NCBI GenBank assembly: GCA_004352715.1
Contig: SCFE01000003.1
Coordinates: forward strand, 3,534,776 to 3,598,775
Length of the DNA: 64,000 bases
DNA from: Hofstenia miamia
Lineage: Eukaryota > Xenacoelomorpha > Acoela
Direction of reading: 5' to 3'
Shown here in pieces: positions 51,919 through 62,477 of the stretch. The notes under the pieces were generated by a model. It searched no databases. It saw only the letters and a list, made by a program, of their open reading frames with translations, and was not told the origin of the DNA. The stretch's first letter is position 1. Every line of letters begins with the position of its first letter. The position numbers were made by a program, and so were the translations under genes.

Positions 51919-52237
51919 GCACAGGTACCCGGGGCATTTGGTCGCCTAAATCCGTGCCTGGATAGCATAAACAATTATATAACAAAGAAATAATTTAGGT
52001 TTTATCAGATTTATTCATCTCATGAAATTTTCGTTTGTTTTTGAGATGTTTAACTGCATTTTTCTTTTCAGTCTGTTGCTTGACAATCTGGTCGTAGTAA
52101 TATTTTCGCTTTTTAGGCATTTGTTTAGCGAGCAAATCATCGGTGTTAACTTTGCGTTTTACACCGCGAACTGCTTTGCCAACTGATACTTTAGATTCTG
52201 AATTGTCTTCACGATTTTCTTCTTGCTCGTCTTCCTC
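51919..52237 (-). pseudogene. Extra copy of the PES1 last exon (3' part), probable assembly duplicate
   Basis: 319 bp matching 52705-53023, including the PES1 stop codon at 51995. Identity ends abruptly at 52237, where unrelated degenerate repeats replace the exon's acidic segment and acceptor. Without the splice acceptor this copy cannot be joined to the rest of PES1. An N at 52704 marks the start of the good copy. Confidence 0.82.
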
Positions 52238-52703
52238 CGCATTGTGAATTTTTGGAGGGAAAGTTGGGCTGCTTTGCCTCAGTTCTCTGCATGCCCTTGA
52301 ATTGGCTTTGCAGATTTCTGGGTGTAATATCAGTTCTCTGCTTGCCCTGGAAACAGCATTGCAGATCTCCAATGGGAGAGGCAATTCGTCTTTTTGTCCC
52401 CTGCCCTCGAATCAGCATTGGGTACTACTTGGATGCCTCTTCACTCTAAGTCTTCAATTATTCATTGCTTCATTCTTGTCCCTTCCGCCATTGAATTAAC
52501 GTTCACCTTGAGAACTCCTGCATATTCTCCTTTGTGGGTTGGATGTTGTCAGTTCTTCTGCCTTCTGATTGCAGCATACCCTCTTGCTCCTCATTTGTTG
52601 CATCTCTCCTGATTTGCCTAAATTCCGTAAGTAAGTTTAAATACCACACTTTGTGGTCATATATATATATATATACAGGGTAAGCCATAAGTAACTTGAT
52701 ATT
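52238..52703. repeat. Degenerate minisatellite-like repeats
   Basis: On the minus strand, variants of GGGCA(T/A)GCAGAGAACTGA and ATCTGCAA(T/A)GC recur about every 50-55 bases (near 52275-52370), with weaker versions near 52400 and 52550. A TA-dinucleotide run and CAGGGTAAGCCATAAGTAAC precede the N at 52704. Chance ORFs on both strands reflect this repeat. Confidence 0.5.
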
Positions 52704-52780
52704 NGCACAGGTACCCGGGGCATTTGGTCGCCTAAATCCGTGCCTGGATAGCATAAACAATTATATAACAAAGAAATAAT

Positions 52781-53058
52781 TTAGGTTTTATCAGATTTAT
52801 TCATCTCATGAAATTTTCGTTTGTTTTTGAGATGTTTAACTGCATTTTTCTTTTCAGTCTGTTGCTTGACAATCTGGTCGTAGTAATATTTTCGCTTTTT
52901 AGGCATTTGTTTAGCGAGCAAATCATCGGTGTTAACTTTGCGTTTTACACCGCGAACTGCTTTGCCAACTGATACTTTAGATTCTGAATTGTCTTCACGA
53001 TTTTCTTCTTGCTCGTCTTCCTCACTTTCATCATTGTCTTCTTCAGGAACATCAAGTC
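52781..53058 (-). CDS. PES1: PES1 exon 6 (terminal)
   Basis: Follows a TATTTAG acceptor; GA completes a Gly codon, then LDVPEEDNDESEEDEQEEN and a basic tail with PKKRKYYYDQIVKQQ, fitting the acidic then lysine-rich PES1 C-terminus and a likely nuclear localisation signal (PKKRK). The stop is at 52781-52783. Confidence 0.88.
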
Positions 53059-56000
53059 CTAAATACATTCGAAAACAATGTAATGAAAACTGGCGAGTGG
53101 CTATGTATTTTGACATACAACCCAAATCGATGCGTAGATTGCGACCCATGGAGCGAAAAGTTAGGCCCAAACCCGGTCCGCCCATTTAAATTAATGTCAA
53201 CTTGGTTCATTTTGAATAATAATTGTCCAAAATTTATTTTCATTAATTTGTCGATTCGCTCCACCAAAATTCGGTATAATAGATACTTCTATCAAAATCA
53301 AAACACTGAAATTGAAGATTCTAAATTGAAATTTAAAAAAGTACACGATAAGAATGTAAGATTTTCAAAAAAGAAATAGAGTTTTTCAATTCGATAATTA
53401 TAACTCATATAAAATTCAAAGTATTTGCGTGCACTGTTGCGCAATAGTAAGATTTTTTAAATGTGCGAAATTCTTTCCATTTCTTCGGCCTACGTCCATC
53501 TCTGCCAATAAGTCAAAAGTTCAACGTTTGACAAATATTCGCGCATGTGAGTTATTGTGTGTGAATTTTATGAAATTCACTTTATAATGCTACAAAATAT
53601 CAATGACTGTATAACTAGTAGTATACATTTGAATTGTTAACTTTAAATTTCTGACGAATAGGCTGAAACATGGATCAGGGGGATCATTTAGTACTTTGGT
53701 GCAGGGTGGAGCATGATATAAATATTTGTGGGAATTTCTGAAGCTATCACATACATATTAATTGCTGTTAACAGAAACGTACTAAAATTGTGTGAAATAA
53801 ATGAATTGTTAAACTATTTTTCCCATAATAAAAAATAGACGGAAAAGAAACAGCGCAATTACAAATCTTGTTTCATAAGCAAACAGAAATTTCAACGTTT
53901 TGTCAATTATACAAATTAATGATTTGAGTGAAGTTTTAACGGCGTCACGATTTTCCGCATACCAACTAGAGTCAACAATTATCAATGGATTTATTTAACA
54001 AAAAATTTAAATGGGCATAAGAATTCTGTAAGTTGGGATTAAATAATATTCAATAAATATAACATTTTGACAAGAATGAAAAATGAAAGCCATTTCGAAA
54101 TCCCTAGAAATTAGGCGTTGTAGGGTATACCTTTAAGAAAAAAAATGCCATAAACTACATAATAGGGTTGATCTCAACCTTTTTTCCATTCCGCAAAACC
54201 TGCAGTACATTCACAGATTGAAAGAATTCTCACTACATTTTGGTTAAATATTCAATTACTCATCAGGAGAAAAGAATACATTCAGTCATACAAATGGATT
54301 ATTTATAGTAAACTATTATTACCAGCAGTAGACGTTATCGGAAAAATCAACCTGCAGTACATTCACAGATTGAAAGAATTCTCACTACATTTTGGTTAAA
54401 TATTCAATTACTCATCAGGAGAAAAGAATACATTCAGTCATACAAATGGATTATTTATAGTAAACTATTATTACCAGCAGTAGACGTTATCGGAAAAATC
54501 AACCTGCAGTACATTCACAGATTGAAAGAATTCTCACTACATTTTGGTTAAATATTCAATTACTCATCAGGAGAAAAGAATACATTCAGTCATACAAATG
54601 GATTATTTATAGTAAACTATTATTACCAGCAGTAGACGTTATCGGAAAAATCAACCTGCAGTACATTCACAGATTGAAAGAATTCTCACTACATTTTGGT
54701 TAAATATTCAATTACTCATCAGGAGAAAAGAATACATTCAGTCATACAAATGGATTATTTATAGTAAACTATTATTACCAGCAGTAGACGTTATCGGAAA
54801 AATCAACCTGCAGTACATTCACAGATTGAAAGAATTCTCACTACATTTTGGTTAAATATTCAATTACTCATCAGGAGAAAAGAATACATTCAGTCATACA
54901 AATGGATTATTTATAGTAAACTATTATTACCAGCAGTAGACGTTATCGGAAAAATCAACCTGCAGTACATTCACAGATTGAAAGAATTCTCACTACATTT
55001 TGGTTAAATATTCAATTACTCATCAGGAGAAAAGAATACATTCAGTCATACAAATGGATTATTTATAGTAAACTATTATTACCAGCAGTAGACGTTATCG
55101 GAAAAATCAACCTGCAGTACATTCACAGATTGAAAGAATTCTCACTACATTTTGGTTAAATATTCAATTACTCATCAGGAGAAAAGAATACATTCAGTCA
55201 TACAAATGGATTATTTATAGTAAACTATTATTACCAGCAGTAGACGTTATCGGAAAAATCAAATCAGTATTTATTTCCAAGAAATGAGGTCGGTTTTAGT
55301 TTTGGTTATTTTGAACGTCAAAATCGTAATTTCGGTTTCAATTTTTTGATAATTACCATTGGTATAAGTAAAGCGTTATTCAAGTGAAAATACTTTTTTA
55401 AAGTACTTTTTCAAAACACTTATTGAAGTTGTTAATAAGTAAAACTTGACGACACTTCAATTTCACAAGCATTTTGAACGTTTGCGGCTCAAAGACTGGG
55501 CGTGTGTCTTGGATATACCATTATTGCTGAGTGTTTCTACTGAAAGCCAAAAAATTGGTTTTCATTTTTTCTTTCGGTTGGCTTTCAATATATTTTTCGG
55601 CCAGCCTTGGCAATATATTCAAGATTTACATTTTCAAAACACTAAAACAAAAAAGAGAAATGTGTGCAAAAATATCTAGTTTACCCACTGATTCTTCATT
55701 CTACGGGTTGACGTTCTTAATACGTTGAGAAAATTCAGAAAATTTCTCCGGCAAGCATTTTGTGTCGAACATAGTATATTCGATCGAAATCAATTCCAGT
55801 AAACAGCTGGTTATCCATTTTCTTTGCAGTAAGGCTGGCTCTCAATTTACCGTGGACATTTTATAGTTCGCAAAAGTTATTTCTACAGCTGCCTCAGAAA
55901 CTTTAATCTTGATCAGCGTTAAACCCTAGGTGCTTAAAATCGGAAAATGAGATTTTCTATTGGGTAGTGACCAAATAATACTTAACAAAACAACAGGCTG

Positions 56001-59000
56001 CTGTTAACAACAATGCTGTTTCAAACATTACCTATTTATTAAAATTAAAAAAGAAGTAAACTGAAATACCTTGTCGTTTCAAGAAAGCAACTCGTTCGGG
56101 GGGAATATAATCGCCAGGTTTTTCGGAAACAAATGGCGACAAATGCGGCGGCAGATCACATCCAGGATAATAGCTGTCACAAGGTAACAACTCTCTTGCG
56201 TTAATACAATCCATTACCCATTGTGGTTGAACAAATACCCGTTGGCTTAGTTCAATTGGGACCATGGGACGATCTATCAGTTGGTGTGTAATTTGAGAAT
56301 CAGCGGTTGTAAATGGTGGCATGGGGCCAGCGGTTGATTCCCAAGATACTTTGCCTCCACAAGCTTTGATAGCAAAAACGAAAGGCTGCTAAACACAAAA
56401 ATGTATGTAAAGCGTGATAAAAACTATTTTGACAAAAAAGTAACAAATGTCTGCAACAGGTTTTTAAAAATGATACTGTAAAATCAAGAAAAGATAACCT
56501 ATAATGACAATGTAAGTGTGCTACATTACATTTTAAAAGATCAACCAATGTAGATTACATTATATTATTATTAGTCTACATTACATAGGTAGTTTGTAGT
56601 TATAAATATTGTAGTATATTGCTTTTGACTCTCGTATTTGACTATGAACATGCTATTTTTACAAACTGTCTTTAACTCATGGATTCCTTTGAAAATGTTT
56701 CAAAATATATTTATTGTTCCCTGTAATAACTGCATATTCATGGAATTTTACTACGTAGGGTTTGATGTAGTTCAGGTCATATATCTAACATTGAGCAAAT
56801 TCAATATTTAGTGCATGTTCAGGATGATTTGCCAGGTAGACGAAATGAGGTCATGTAAAATGCATATCTATTTTAACTTAAACTAAGCTACAATTTGAAA
56901 TGCAAAATTTAAATTATTTTTTGCAATTGATACCACTTTATATTAAAAAATTATTTAAAAGGTAATTTCTTATCTTTCCAAATACACAATAATAAAAGGG
57001 TCGAACTGCATTTTAATCGTTATATAGAAAATTGGAAATGAACACAATTTTTGAATTTTATAGTAAAGTAAGAAATTAAAATTTCAGAAACATACTCTAG
57101 GAACCTCGCGACCAATGAATATAACACATTCGTTAAATAAGGTCTGAAGTCGCTTATCAGAAGCCTGTTTTTCTTTAAGAGCTTTTATATCAGCAGCTTC
57201 ATCTTCATTATCAGATTGAAACTCATCTAATGCTACTTCTTCATCAGCATCCACTAATTTAACAAGATTTCCATGCATGGCAACTAAATTGTCTTCAAGA
57301 CTAGCTCCTTCAGCTAAATTGTAAAATCTATATTATTCAAGATAGTAAATCTCTTCCCTTTGCCATCAAAATCATGAATATTACGTTGTATACGTATCAA
57401 TAGCTCTTCATTATAATCTCCATACAAACTACAGTAAAATGGATAAATCACAAACTTATAGGATTTTTTCAAAATGCTAAACTTGACCTAGATGACTTGT
57501 TTTCTAAAATGTGCACATTTGATTAATCTATATCCATATTATGAAATAAAATATATCGGTCTATTATCACTAAGTACAACCTAAAGATAGGGTATCAAGA
57601 AGTAAAGATGTTGAAAAAATTAATTTGAAAATGGGAATTAACACAGGAATGAAGGAAAAAAACTGTGCGAAAAAAGTATGAACTCATGTTTAGGAGTCTT
57701 TGAAAAAAATAATTTAGGGAACGAATACTGGGTTATAAGAGAATCAATTCATCATGAATTTTGCATTTAGTTAGATTTTAAAGAAATAGTCTTTTAAAAA
57801 TTGCCTTTGACGAAGTCAACTTCGTCAGCAATTAGAGATACACGTGAGAGTGGTCAATACAAACTTCAAATTCATTAGTGTTACTTGAAAATTATACATA
57901 TTGAAACTTTCATAGCCCCTTCAAGAACTGCTACTGATTGGATGTCGTTTATAATGTAATCAAGGGATATTATCAATAGTATAATAGCCAAATTTGGGAA
58001 AAAAATTAAAAAATACGCATTATGAGTATTTAAGTTCTAAACGCATAATAACACGTTATTTTACAATATCCCCAGATCACTCTGTTTTTATGGAATCGGA
58101 ATAACTCTACCGCGGAATCGAAATCGATTTCACTCACACTGAAATTCACCTCACGATCTTTTTTAAGATCATTATTAAAATGTTCATTAAATAGTTAAAA
58201 TATTTTTAACCCAATTTAAAAACCATAAAATCGTGCAATAGCTATTTAGTAATTCCCAATGATTTAGCCAAAAATTCTGGCACTTATTTTAAAAATCGTT
58301 CAATATAATTTTTTTGAAACACATTGGTAATACTCGCGCAGTTGGATCCCCTTGCTACACAGGTATCTTTTTTATAAATATACACATTATTTGTTATGCG
58401 GAACACTAGACTAAGAGAATGGAATCTGTTGTTGATGGTTTCAGGGGAATATGGTCCAATAACGGACAGGGAGGAACTAAGACCATGTGCAGCAGTCAAA
58501 TAATTTCTCAATGTTTTAAGCTGCTTCGAAATGATCTGGACATTTTATTTGCTAATAATTATTTGGAACACATTGACTAAAAACGTCGGCTAATTTTTGT
58601 TAAATTTTAAGACATCAAGACACCATGGAAACAGAGTATACAATAAGAAGGGCCAGAATAGATCAAATGTAACGGAGTAGAGCTAGAAGCCAAAGAGATA
58701 CTTTTTAGACCAAACAAACTTGTTTTTGAGAGGAAATTTAAAAACCATGACATTGGACTTTGAAAGTGCATTTGAATGAATTTTCAGTTATTACTAATCA
58801 TGTTTGTTGTTATTAATATTTACAAGTGTCCTTATTACTATAACAATGCTTGCAATAACTTTAACTTAAAATTACTTAAATTTTAATAGAAATTTGTTGT
58901 AATTGCATGGACTTAAGGTCAATAAGTAAGTGTCTTATCATCAGGATTAACAAACCGCAGCAGATTTAGAAACGTCTTAACCTAACTAGGAAACTGCTTT

Positions 59001-61264
59001 TCTTAAAAGAATAGTAATAATGCCAACTTGTAAATGACTTGATCGAGATGTATCATACTAATATCTTTGAAAGAAATATTAAATACAAAGTGGGCCAGAA
59101 TTAACTATGTTTCAAACAATGTTACATATTTGGCAAAAGCAGACTCACATTACATGGGGTACATAGTAGTTAATAAAAGAAATTGTCTTAGACAAGGAAA
59201 GTAAACGAAAGGTGCATTCTTGAGAAGTCCTTCATTGTGATTGATTTATTCGAAAATTTCTGTATTGGCTGCTTTGATATCGAGTGGTTTGTAGTTTCTG
59301 TTGCCGAAATCTTCTTATGATGATCTCATCGAGAACTGTCAAACCAGTTGAGATTTGGGCTCATTTCTGGCAATGAAGTGCGGCTGAATTTGCCAACATA
59401 TTACTCTGGAAAGTGCGTATGGAGTAATAAGCTAGCTGCGTGTGAAGTGTGCGGAAGTAGTTACGTCTGCCCCCCCCCCNNNNNNNNNNNNNNNNNNNNN
59501 NNNNNNNNNNNNNNNNNNNNNNNNNNNNNNNNNNNNNNNNNNNNNCCCCCCTATATCCACACAAAAATAGAAATAAATTATTTATTTTGAGATAAAGGAG
59601 CAAATAAAAAATTTTTTTTTTTCAGTTGCTAAAATATTTTAAAAATATATGTCTTTGTTTCAAATTGTGGTATGTTTGCATTTATTGGGACACAGAGATA
59701 ATTGAGCGGTTTATTTTTTAATTCGGCGAGTATGTGAAATCATAGCAGCCTTTATAACGTAAAGATGATACTGATATCAAAAAACACAATTACTGTGGGG
59801 TTTATTGATGATTATACTTCGCAATGGAAATACAGAGTTTAAGGTAATTACGGATTAAGTTCAATTTTATTGATGGGATAGCAAAATTAATTGCACATTC
59901 GCATGATATCGAATAATTCGAAGTCTGATTCACTATGAAATGGATTTACCTATAAAAACGAGTAATTGAAAAATGTTGGTCAACTTTACAAACAAAGCAT
60001 CGCCTCACCACCGAAAATCAATACGATAGTGGTTGATAACACTGGGTTTATTAAAATACTCGCTAATCACAATGACTGTGGATGACCAGAATATTACCTA
60101 CCTAAAAACTGTTTATTTCAATAAACAGGCATATATGTAAATGCGTTGTCAATTTACACAATTTTAATCTGCTTTGAATATATGCTAAACTATAAACAAA
60201 ATATTATAGTTGCTTACCGGCTTTAAATTCAGGAGGATACGATAAATTTATTAGAGAAAACAATTTGAAGTTAACAAATCCTAGGAGAACAGTGTAAAAA
60301 TCCAAGAAAGACGCCATTATTTTTAGATCAATATCAAACGGTATCTGTTGCTTCAATGTATGAGGCATTATCCAGGTAATTAAGCGTCCACTAATCTCGG
60401 CCTAAACTAGCAAAGAAATAAATTACAAAATTTGAACGTAAAATTATAGATCTCAAATAAAAAGTTTATATTTTAACGCATCAAAATCAATAGATTTTGA
60501 CACGCCATTTAAGATCTTACCTGAAAGTAGAATCCCTTTATAGAAATGAAGACCTTCCGCAAAGATTTTGATAGAACGACATAATTTAAAAATTCAAGAA
60601 TAAGCTGCTGAGCATGTTGAATCTTGTAAGTGGGAAGAAACCGCCGGGCTGGAAGTTGAGCAATTAGAGACAATAATGAAAGCGCATCGTCTATGTCATC
60701 CAATGCAGCTACAAAAGAAGGATATCGTTCCAGAACCAAATGATTGAGTGAAATTCTAGCGAACATACAAATTTATTGAAACATTTTCATTGATAAAAAT
60801 AATTTTAAAAATTTGTGTATAACAATATAATAAGGTAGATTAGAAGTTAATTAATGATAACACATTTTATAATTGATATTCATTGAAATCTATTAGCTAA
60901 TTTATCAAATTAATAGAAAGACATACTGTGGTTGATTAACAACAAGTTGTTTAACATGAGCTTCTTCATGCTTAGCGCGATATTTTCTAATTTTCTTAAG
61001 AAAAATTTTTTGTTCACGAAATTTGTTTAAAATGGCATCACTCGCTAAATATCTAACATCACGCTGCAAGTAGAAAGTGCAGGGGACAGTTTTTCCTTTA
61101 CTAGCTTGTACACGATTGTTTGGTTCAACTGGATATATTCCTTTCAATATGCAAAGCCTTCTAAATTCGGAAAGACTAAGCTGCAATTTTTTAAGAGCTT
61201 TTGCCCTTGTTGTGAACTTGACAGCTTCTCCAGAGCTAAATTTTTTAATACGTTTTCCTCCCAT
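52781..61264 (-). CDS. PES1: Pescadillo homologue (PES1), six exons, complete
   Basis: Nucleolar protein of the PES1-BOP1-WDR12 (PeBoW) complex, needed for 27S/32S pre-rRNA processing and 60S subunit maturation. Six exons (61264-60927, 60755-60521, 60401-60218, 57313-57096, 56388-56070, 53058-52781) join at GT-AG sites with matching phases to exactly 1572 bp, 523 residues (vertebrate PES1 about 588). The pescadillo N-terminal domain fills residues 1-260 (KKLQLSLSEFRRLCILKGIYP, DDIDDALSLLSLIAQLP, SIKGFYFQAE). An acidic linker follows. The BRCT domain spans about 325-420, with the conserved Trp in QPQWVMD at 382 and LPPHLSPFV at its end. The C-terminus is acidic and then lysine-rich, as in the family, but shorter. 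Introns are 119 bp to 3 kb. Intron 5 holds a perfect satellite array. Confidence 0.96.
53059..56069 (-). other. PES1 intron 5
   Basis: 3 kb from a GTATTT donor to a TATTTAG acceptor. It contains the 7 x 152-bp array (54197-55260). Around 53100-53230 and at 53490 are fragments related to 16140-16220 (CAGAGAT and GGCCGAA motifs, GCCCATTTAAATTAATG), a dispersed repeat whose ends I could not define. No nested gene seen. Confidence 0.75.
54197..55260. repeat. Seven-copy perfect tandem repeat, 152-bp unit
   Basis: The unit beginning AACCTGCAGTACATTCACAG starts at 54197, 54349, 54501, 54653, 54805, 54957 and 55109. The array ends exactly after seven full units at 55260. I see no difference between copies. 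The unit length is close to nucleosome repeat scale, common for satellites. It has no open reading frame spanning the unit. Confidence 0.95.
56070..56388 (-). CDS. PES1: PES1 exon 5 (BRCT domain)
   Basis: Starts after GTGTTTAG with QPFVFAIKACGGKVSW, the first BRCT strand and helix, then DSQITHQLIDRP, QPQWVMDCINAREL and LPPHLSPFV. Ends KRQ(G) at CAAG|GTATTT, phase 1. All four BRCT landmarks of pescadillo are present. Confidence 0.95.
57096..57313 (-). CDS. PES1: PES1 exon 4 (acidic linker)
   Basis: Starts after CAATTTAG; CT completes an Ala codon. It encodes AAEGASLEDNLVAMHGNL, the acidic DEEVALDEFQSDNEDEA segment and ends FIGREVPR before GTATGT, matching the FLNREVPR-type junction into the BRCT domain. 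Confidence 0.9.
57314..60217 (-). other. PES1 intron 3
   Basis: 2.9 kb. It contains a 66-N gap (59480-59545) flanked by C runs, which probably reflects a homopolymer the assembler could not cross. No transposon end or nested gene was recognised. Confidence 0.75.
59480..59545. other. Assembly gap, 66 N inside a poly-C tract
   Basis: About ten C precede and five C follow the Ns, so the missing sequence may be a long C tract or similar low-complexity sequence. Confidence 0.95.
60218..60401 (-). CDS. PES1: PES1 exon 3
   Basis: Starts after GTTTAG with AEISGRLITWIMPH, parallel to the family's AEVxGxxIxWIxPH, and ends NLSYPPEFKA(A) at GCCG|GTAAGC, phase 1. It includes FLDFYTVLLGFVNFKL, the most conserved stretch of this part of the protein. 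The exon has no internal start codon context and is too short to stand out as an ORF. Confidence 0.95.
60521..60755 (-). CDS. PES1: PES1 exon 2
   Basis: Starts after TCGCTAG (A completes a Gln codon) with ISLNHLVLERYPSF and ends KVFISIKGFYFQ before GTAAGA, phase 0. Contains the ALDDIDDALSL block typical of pescadillo. Confidence 0.95.
60927..61264 (-). CDS. PES1: PES1 exon 1 with start codon
   Basis: ATG at 61264-61262 begins MGGKRIKKFSSGEAVKF, matching the MGG...K start of the family. Ends VVNQPQ at CCACA|GTATGT, phase 2. A possible splice acceptor TTGCATTTTAG ends five bases upstream of the ATG, so the 5' untranslated region may be spliced or trans-spliced on. Confidence 0.95.
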
Positions 61265-61529
61265 TTTAACTAAAATGCAATGAAAGTTAGCAAGTATTAG
61301 AGATATACCTGTAAAACACTGTTAATGACAGTGGTTTATGATTTATGTAGAGAAACCTTTTTATATTATTTGTATTTAACTATCCCTATAATATTAAAAT
61401 AATAACTATATATTAGGAAATTATATAACAAAGTACTAAAAGTATATTTTCATAGCTCATCGGGAAAATTACGTCAAATGATACTTCTCGAAATTCGAAA
61501 GTCTCTACTACTTCTAAAATGCATTTGCT
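61265..61529. promoter_or_regulatory. Putative bidirectional promoter between PES1 and a candidate divergent gene
   Basis: Only 265 bp separate the PES1 ATG from the ATG of the candidate plus-strand gene. Neither TATA position nor initiator can be assigned with confidence in this AT-rich sequence. The role is inferred from gene arrangement only. Confidence 0.35.
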
Positions 61530-61929
61530 ATGGTTGATTGGGACAGTACAATTTCGCGTATTACACAAAATCGTACACGTGGTTGTTGTTTTAACCGAAA
61601 ATGAGAAATTTACATAATTCCATTAAGTTCACATACTTTTCTCATTTTTGAAGACAAGTAAACGAACATATTAAACAATTACAAGATGAAAATGTGCTGC
61701 ATTTGAAACTGGTTAAACATGAAATTGTGGATTTCAATGCAATTAACTATCGGTTAATTACAAAACTAATGTTGTGTTAAGATGATTTGTGTAGTTTCAG
61801 GTTCTTAGTAAAATTTAGATATATTAAAGTGCTGCTTGTGTATAGTAAGTATACTTTGATGCAGGTAAACCTATTTCAGAACCTCAAAAAGAGGAATGGG
61901 TTAGAGAAAGAACGATCTATCGTAAATAA
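61530..61929 (+). CDS. Candidate three-exon gene for a 77-residue helical protein
   Basis: Model: exons 61530-61581, 61659-61775 and 61865-61929, with donors GTTGTT and GTTAAG and acceptors GACAAG and GATGCAG. The exons total exactly 234 bp and stay open to TAA at 61929. The product starts MVDWDSTISRITQNRTRVNE, continues HIKQLQDENVLHLKLVKHE and ends KPISEPQKEEWVRERTIYRK. It looks helical and charged, with no signal peptide or membrane segment. I recognise no family. It is divergent from PES1. The donors and the first acceptor are weak, and alternative frames exist (exon 3 is also open in another frame to 62035), so this is a prediction only. Confidence 0.35.
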
Positions 61930-62469
61930 TTTTTGTAAAAAAATAATTTCAATAATCGAGCCACCAGTGCAAAGACAAACTGACCTCTGTAATTTAATAA
62001 TAAATAGTACACATGATGCAAAATATAAACACTAGCTCTGTTGGATCATTGCTAAATAGAATAAGTAAGTCAAAATGTGGACATAAAAAGTATTCGTTTG
62101 TCAATTGTTGCTAATAAAATATTTCATTAATTTTTCCAATAATGGGGAAAAGTATTGTGCATAGTAGTACTATATGTAGAAAACAACTAAAATGGTGATA
62201 AATATACAACTTTGACACAAATCTTAAAACAGCAGGGAAAATAAAAGAAGGTTGAAGCAGTCTGAATAGCAGAAACGCTTATTTGAGAAGCTTCAGGATG
62301 ACATAGCCACGGCAATAATATAGTTACTCAATTTGAGAGAGAACTCAAAAAGAGTAGTTATGAGGAACAATAACTTAATATATTAATAAAATTGTTTTAA
62401 GCAACTATAAAACTACTTCTTCGAATTAGTTGAATATTTGCTGCATTACAAAAATATTTTATTTCCTAC
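61930..62469. other. Non-coding stretch, nothing firm
   Basis: An alternative reading of the preceding exon stays open to 62035 (ending THDAKYKH). Otherwise no gene or repeat is recognised. Confidence 0.45.
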
Positions 62470-62477
62470 CTCAGTAT

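Noticed and set aside
52209-52499. Several overlapping ORFs on both strands
   Set aside because: They reflect the degenerate repeat and a stray PES1 exon copy; no family resemblance.
54197-55260. Hammerhead ribozyme in the 152-bp repeat (minus strand carries CTGATGAG)
   Set aside because: The unit's minus strand has no GAAA anywhere, so the second half of the hammerhead core is missing, and the stem II pairing is poor.
55446-55728. 77-codon ORF in PES1 intron 5
   Set aside because: Phe-rich low-complexity translation of AT-rich intron with no splice context.
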